Both the position numbers and the translations under genes were made by a program. The notes below the pieces were generated by a model. It worked only from the letters and a program-made list of their open reading frames with translations, was not told where the DNA came from and ran no database searches. A DNA stretch of 64,000 nucleotides from Flavobacteriaceae bacterium (lineage in GTDB: Bacteria > Bacteroidota > Bacteroidia > Flavobacteriales > Flavobacteriaceae): positions 1 through 64,000 of the forward strand of contig JAITMD010000021.1 in assembly GCA_031277535.1 (NCBI GenBank), written 5' to 3'. Shown here in pieces: positions 59,411 to 64,000 of the stretch (the first letter of the stretch is position 1; every line of letters begins with the position of its first letter).

Positions 59411-62400
59411 ATGCAAACAGGAATATACGAGAGTTTAATCACTGAATCTTTAAAAAATAGATTAGAAAAATTGTCTTCTAATTATTACATAGAGGATAAA
59501 AAAATAGATGTTGAAGAAGCAACCTTCTATTTGACAAAGCATTTTATGAATGCATTGTCAAAAGCTTTTGATGTAATTAAAGGAGTAAAAAAAGAGGAAC
59601 AATTATCTTTTCAGATAGAGGTGATAAATAAGTTGATTGTTTATTTACATCAAGAAATAGATACTTATGATTTTACATCAGATATTATTGATGCTGATGG
59701 ACATATCTTAACAGGGGTGATAGATAAGTTAGCTTGTGATTATAAAGATGTATCTACTTATTTAAAAGAAATAGTGCCAGTTTCAAGACTTACACAAAGT
59801 GAGTTGTTTACTGGAGGGAACCATGGATTATCTTTAGATGGAGAATTAAAGAAAGAGATTTTATCTTCTGATAAAGTAGACCTATTAGTATCCTTTATAA
59901 AGTGGAAAGCTATTGTATTACTTCGTCCTGCTTTAGAAGATTTTACAAGAAGAGGTGGAAAACTAAGAGTATTAACTACTACTTATATGGGAGCTACAGA
60001 TGCTAAAGCGATTGAAGAATTAAGTAAGTTGCCAAATACAGAAATAAAAGTTTCTTATAATACAGGTAATGAACGATTGCATGCAAAAGCTTATTTGTTT
60101 TATCGTAATACAGGTTTTCACACAGCTTATATTGGTTCATCTAATTTCTCTCGCTCTGCATTAACGGATGGTTTAGAATGGAATGTAAAAGTAACTACAC
60201 AAGAAATTCCTCAGATTATCAATAAGTTTCAGAAGACTTTTGAGACGTATTGGAATAGTGAAGAATTCGAATTATATGATAGTACAAGGGACTATGAAAA
60301 AATATCAAGTGCTTTAGAACATAGTAAAATAGGGAAGAAAGATAATGAAGAGTTGATGTCTTTTTTTGATATAAAGCCTTATTACTATCAAAAAGAGATA
60401 TTAGAAAAATTGGCAGTTGAAAGAAATTTACATCTCTCACGTAAAAATTTAGTTGTAGCGGCTACAGGTACAGGGAAGACAATGATTGCAGCTTTTGATT
60501 TTAAAGCTTATTTAAAACATAATCCTACTGCTAAATTTTTATTTATTGCACATAGAATAGATATCTTAAAGCAAGCGAGAACTAAATTTAGACAAGTTCT
60601 TAGAGACCAGAATTTTGGAGAGTTACAAGGAGATGGGTATAAAGTTGTAAATAAAAAGTGTGTATTTGCAACCATACAAACATTGGGGAGTCATTTACAA
60701 AAAGGAGAGATATCTGATTCAAATTATTATGACTATATTGTTTTTGATGAGGTACATCACGTCACAGCTAATACTTATCAAAAAGTATTGAAACATTTTA
60801 ATAGTGATATTCTTTTAGGGTTGACTGCTACACCAGAACGTATGGATGGAGGGAATATTTTGGAGGACTTTAATAATAGAGTAGCTGCAGAAATAAGACT
60901 TCCAGATGCTTTAAATAATAAATTATTATGTCCATTTCAATATTTTGCTGTATCAGATAGTGTTGATTTAAGAGATGTTGTGTGGAAACAAGGTAAATAC
61001 GATATATTGGAATTGACTAAACTGTATACAGCTAATGATATTCGAGTAGGAGAAATTATTAGTAATATAGATAAATACACAAAAGGAGTTGAGAGTGTAA
61101 CAGCATTAGGTTTCTGTATTAGTATTGAACATGCACAATATATGCATGAAAGATTTAAAGCAAAGAATATTAGATCGGAGGTATTAACGTCTAAAGAAAC
61201 AACAAGACGCGATGAGCTAATTAATAAACTGCGCAGAAAAGAGATTAATTATCTTTTTGTAGTAGATATTTTTAATGAAGGGATTGATTTACCAGAGATA
61301 GATACGGTATTGTTTTTGAGACCTACAGAAAGCCTAACTATATTTTTGCAACAATTAGGTAGAGGGTTAAGACTAAATGAAAATAAAGAGGTTTTGACTG
61401 TTTTAGACTTTGTTGGTAATTCACGTTCAGAGTATGATTTTGAACAAAAGTTTAGAGCTTTAATTGGAAAAACAAATACAACTGTTCTTGATGAGTTAGA
61501 ACGCGATTTTCCTCATTTACCTTTAGGTTGTTCTATTGTGTTAGAAAAACAAGCAAAAGAATATATTCTGAATAATATTAAACAGGCAACAAATTTGACT
61601 AAGCGTAGTCTAATACAATTTATTAGAAGATTTAGTCAGGAAACAACAAAAACTTTAACTATACAAAACTTCTGTCTTTTTTATCGAATAGATATACAAG
61701 TGTTATATAAGAATACTTCTTTTACTCAGCTAAAAGAAGAGGCTTTTAATCATAATTATAAACTGAATGAACAATTATTAAAACGTTATGTTTCCATGTT
61801 TACTACAAAATGGGTAGTTACAGAATCATATTGTTATTTTCAGTTTATCCTTGATTTAATAACGTGTAATTTCGATTTAAGTAAAGTACAAGGTAATAAA
61901 GAGGAGTTAGAATTACTCGCTTTGATGTTACATTATGATTTTTGGCAAGAAACAACACCTACTTTAAGTTTACAAGAATCATTGTATATTATAGGAAGCG
62001 ATAAGTATATGGTGGAAGAAATGAAGGAGTTTTTAGAGTATAAAATTGAATTATTGAGCTTTGAGGAAGGTATACCTTTAGATTTATCGTATGTATTGCC
62101 TTTAAGAGTTCATAGTAGATATACGCGAGAACAAATCTTGGTAGCTTATAGATTAAGTACTTTTAAAAAACAATCTTCAAGTAGGGAAGGTGTGGCATTA
62201 AATAAGGAATTGAATACAGAATTATTATTTATTAATTTGCAAAAATCAGAAGAAGATTTTTCACCTACAACAATGTATGATGATTATGCTATTAATGAAA
62301 TCTTATTTCATTGGCAATCACAAAATCAGACAGCAGCAGATTCTCCCAAAGGACTTTCGTATATAAATCAAAAAGAGAATAATAAAAAGATAGCGTTATT

Positions 62401-62572
62401 CGCACGTGAAACAAAGAAAAATGAGTTTAGTAAAACTCAAGGATATGTGTTTTTAGGGTATGCAGATTTTATTGAGCATAAAGGATCTAAGCCAATGTCT
62501 ATTACTTGGCAATTAGAAGAACCTATTCCTAATTATATGTGGAAAGAAGTTTTGAAGTTGAGAATAGGTTAA
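59411..62572 (+). CDS. PLD-nuclease/superfamily 2 helicase/DUF3427 protein
   Basis: The 1053-residue protein has a helical N-terminus (1-120) and a phospholipase D-like domain (about 125-290) with His224-x-Lys226 and IGSSNFSRSAL. A DEAD/DEAH-type helicase follows: Walker A ATGTGKT (351-357), DEVH (446-449), LTATPERMDG and QQLGRGLR. The last third is a DUF3427-like region. Such proteins are predicted to load on and cut nucleic acid and are commonly found in defence islands; a defence role is inference. It stands alone after a 1-kb non-coding region. Confidence 0.87.
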   Translation: MQTGIYESLITESLKNRLEKLSSNYYIEDKKIDVEEATFYLTKHFMNALSKAFDVIKGVKKEEQLSFQIEVINKLIVYLHQEIDTYDFTSDIIDADGHILTGVIDKLACDYKDVSTYLKEIVPVSRLTQSELFTGGNHGLSLDGELKKEILSSDKVDLLVSFIKWKAIVLLRPALEDFTRRGGKLRVLTTTYMGATDAKAIEELSKLPNTEIKVSYNTGNERLHAKAYLFYRNTGFHTAYIGSSNFSRSALTDGLEWNVKVTTQEIPQIINKFQKTFETYWNSEEFELYDSTRDYEKISSALEHSKIGKKDNEELMSFFDIKPYYYQKEILEKLAVERNLHLSRKNLVVAATGTGKTMIAAFDFKAYLKHNPTAKFLFIAHRIDILKQARTKFRQVLRDQNFGELQGDGYKVVNKKCVFATIQTLGSHLQKGEISDSNYYDYIVFDEVHHVTANTYQKVLKHFNSDILLGLTATPERMDGGNILEDFNNRVAAEIRLPDALNNKLLCPFQYFAVSDSVDLRDVVWKQGKYDILELTKLYTANDIRVGEIISNIDKYTKGVESVTALGFCISIEHAQYMHERFKAKNIRSEVLTSKETTRRDELINKLRRKEINYLFVVDIFNEGIDLPEIDTVLFLRPTESLTIFLQQLGRGLRLNENKEVLTVLDFVGNSRSEYDFEQKFRALIGKTNTTVLDELERDFPHLPLGCSIVLEKQAKEYILNNIKQATNLTKRSLIQFIRRFSQETTKTLTIQNFCLFYRIDIQVLYKNTSFTQLKEEAFNHNYKLNEQLLKRYVSMFTTKWVVTESYCYFQFILDLITCNFDLSKVQGNKEELELLALMLHYDFWQETTPTLSLQESLYIIGSDKYMVEEMKEFLEYKIELLSFEEGIPLDLSYVLPLRVHSRYTREQILVAYRLSTFKKQSSSREGVALNKELNTELLFINLQKSEEDFSPTTMYDDYAINEILFHWQSQNQTAADSPKGLSYINQKENNKKIALFARETKKNEFSKTQGYVFLGYADFIEHKGSKPMSITWQLEEPIPNYMWKEVLKLRIG

Positions 62573-62864
62573 TTACAATAAAAAAATTCAGATTATATAT
62601 ACCTTATTTAGTAAAATAAGAGTAAAAATAATGTGATAAAAAGTTTGTTGTTAAATTGTAAGAATTGCTACGAGATACGTTTTTCGAATGAGGGATAATT
62701 CTTACCTTCGCCTGCCTGAATTTGGTAATGCAAATAGTGAATAGCAGGGGCTATTGGCTGTATGACAATTATTGCATTTATTTAGTGACAATAACCTTTG
62801 TGGTATAGGTTGTAACAAAGTAGCTAAATAAGGAAAGGGCTTGTATTTTTAATAACCGATTAAG
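62573..62864. other. Structured intergenic region before the Fic gene
   Basis: About 290 bases. GTAAGAATT (62658-62666) pairs perfectly with 62697-62705, and AATAGC-AGGG-GCTATT (62740-62755) forms a small hairpin. AACCT/AGGTT and repeated TGACAAT follow. No gene is seen; it may be a structured leader. Confidence 0.45.
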
Positions 62865-64000
62865 ATGACTTATACAGAAGTAAAAGTAAAGATAGATAGC
62901 TTAAAGCAGCAAGTAGAAGAGCAGGGTGGTGTGAATAGTGAACAACTACAAAAACTATATCACAAATATAGATTGGAGTGTAACTATTTTTCAAATCATT
63001 CAGAAGGAAACAGCCTGGCTAAAGAGGAAGTGCGCAGCATGATTGATGGAATGGTGAATGTGGAGAATAAACCATTGAAAGATTTGATGGAGATTAAAAG
63101 TCACGATGAGGTGTTGAGAGAAATGTTGGGTGGTGGATTAGTAGAGGTTCACTTGTCTGAGAAGTATATAAAAGAGCTTCACAGTAAGTTGATGTATGAA
63201 GAAGAGGAAGAAAAGAAACAAGGAATAGGACAATGGAAAGTAGTTAATAATAAGATGACTACTTATAAGGGGGATTCGCATGTTTTTGTTGGAGCAGAGG
63301 AAGTAAAAGCAGAGATAAAGGAGTTGATTAATCGCACGAATGAGGCGATAGATTATATCTTGAAAGGAAAGAAATATGCACCTCACCCAATAGATGTGGC
63401 ATTGAACTTTCATATTGACTTTTTGAAGATTAGTCCTTTTGAAAAAGGGAATGGAATTATTGCTCGTATGTTGAGTAATCAGATTTTAATTGCTTTTGTG
63501 TACACTCCTTTTTGGATTACGGAGCAAGAAAATAAGGCCTATGAACAGTATATTGCAGATGTGCTGTGTTATGACGGAGCAAAAGATGATTTATTTAGTC
63601 ATGTAGCACAACAAATTTTGCGTTCACAACAAATGATTATTGATATACAAGGTGGAAAATCAATAGAAGAGTCTGACAAGTTCTATAACCAAATTGAGAT
63701 GCTTAAACGTCAGTTGAAAGCAAGAGAAGAGGAACAGAGTAAAGTTAAATCAGCTATTTGGTTAGAGTCTGTATTTACTCATTCTATTCGCCCTTTATTT
63801 ATAGAAGTGGAGCAGCATGTGAAAGAGAGTTTTGGAGACTTGTTTGAAGAGATAAAAGGCAGTTATATAGTAGATACTTTAGAGGAAGAGTTAGTAGAAG
63901 ACGAAAAGACTTCTGATGAAGTAGAAAATACTGAAGTAGAGTCTGTAGTAACAGAAGTGGAAATCGTAGAGGAAGATACTATAGTTAAGGAGGAAGAGAA
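62865..64000 (+). CDS. Fic family protein with degenerate active site, 5' part
   Basis: The gene runs off the window; 378 codons are seen. Residues 43-49 (SNHSEGN) match the (S/T)xxxE(G/N) inhibitory helix found at the N-terminus of class II Fic proteins. The Fic motif at 190-201 reads SPFEKGNGIIAR instead of HPFxxGNGRxxR, so the catalytic His is Ser and the first Arg is Ile. A helical acidic C-terminal part follows. Active Fic enzymes transfer AMP to target proteins; this one may be a pseudoenzyme or use other chemistry. It follows the PLD/helicase gene by 292 bases. Confidence 0.82.
   Translation, partial: MTYTEVKVKIDSLKQQVEEQGGVNSEQLQKLYHKYRLECNYFSNHSEGNSLAKEEVRSMIDGMVNVENKPLKDLMEIKSHDEVLREMLGGGLVEVHLSEKYIKELHSKLMYEEEEEKKQGIGQWKVVNNKMTTYKGDSHVFVGAEEVKAEIKELINRTNEAIDYILKGKKYAPHPIDVALNFHIDFLKISPFEKGNGIIARMLSNQILIAFVYTPFWITEQENKAYEQYIADVLCYDGAKDDLFSHVAQQILRSQQMIIDIQGGKSIEESDKFYNQIEMLKRQLKAREEEQSKVKSAIWLESVFTHSIRPLFIEVEQHVKESFGDLFEEIKGSYIVDTLEEELVEDEKTSDEVENTEVESVVTEVEIVEEDTIVKEEE

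Noticed and set aside
63138..63413. A 91-codon minus-strand frame with a hydrophobic tail.
   Set aside because: It is antisense to the Fic protein coding frame, which has a clear Fic-like motif, and it has no start signals.

Overview
The window is about two-thirds A+T and reads as a chromosomal segment of a member of the Bacteroidota, most likely Flavobacteriaceae (Myroides or Flavobacterium-like; the genus is a guess). The evidence is the TAnnTTTG -7 promoter boxes with little Shine-Dalgarno signal, the rpmB-rpmG-DUF4295-ftsY cluster, the short 491-residue prolyl-tRNA synthetase, many lipoproteins and TonB-type outer-membrane proteins, and WYL, ECF and Rrf2 regulators. No integrase, transposase, CRISPR array or phage module was seen.

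Layout. 1-94: 3' end of a 5S rRNA gene and its terminator. 233-12424: AsmA-like protein, a lipoprotein, a DnaQ-like exonuclease/FAH/Hpt-like/CinA operon, ribosomal proteins bL28, bL33 and DUF4295, FtsY, a DUF721 protein, and an Rrf2 regulator with two membrane proteins. 12434-16298 (minus): ECF sigma factor, glycosyltransferase, MurB, RecF. 16433-23000: TPR protein, RibH, MutL, two rhomboid proteases, EEP-family hydrolase. 23066-28838 (minus): MurF and three outer-membrane or lipoprotein genes, one very rich in Gly/Tyr/Ser/Asn. 28942-36565: ProS, four identical tRNA-Glu genes, bS20, TypA/BipA, glycosyltransferase, E2 acyltransferase, Dph6-like protein. 36601-40054 (minus): a probable copper-uptake operon with an OprC/NosA-type TonB receptor. 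41423-48417: an RNA-repair locus. 48527-58379: accessory enzymes and small lipoproteins. 58380-64000: a non-coding stretch, a PLD/helicase/DUF3427 protein and the start of a Fic protein with a degenerate active site.

The most interesting part is the RNA-repair locus. A WYL-domain regulator (42451 to 41423, minus) diverges from a slipin/SPFH gene, with a PQQ-like lipoprotein and RtcB RNA ligase downstream. The 700-bp divergent region carries two copies of a TACGYA-N7-TGCGTA dyad placed as operators. It also carries a non-coding RNA with a complete but circularly permuted tRNA core at 42758-42827: T-arm first, then an acceptor stem closed by a tetraloop, then the D-arm, with the molecule open at the anticodon stem. 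All the classical tertiary-contact nucleotides are present. This is the topology reported for the tRNA-like module of bacterial Y RNAs (YrlA), but no Ro60/TROVE gene lies in the window. GAACA and TGTTC pentamers alternate around the module, and a second partial copy follows it, suggesting an array or a structural switch. A testable model: WYL senses RNA damage and induces the locus, the RNA mimics a tRNA cut in its anticodon loop, and RtcB with the membrane-type slipin carries out repair.

All domain calls were made by eye from translated sequence. No database search, covariance model or folding program was run.
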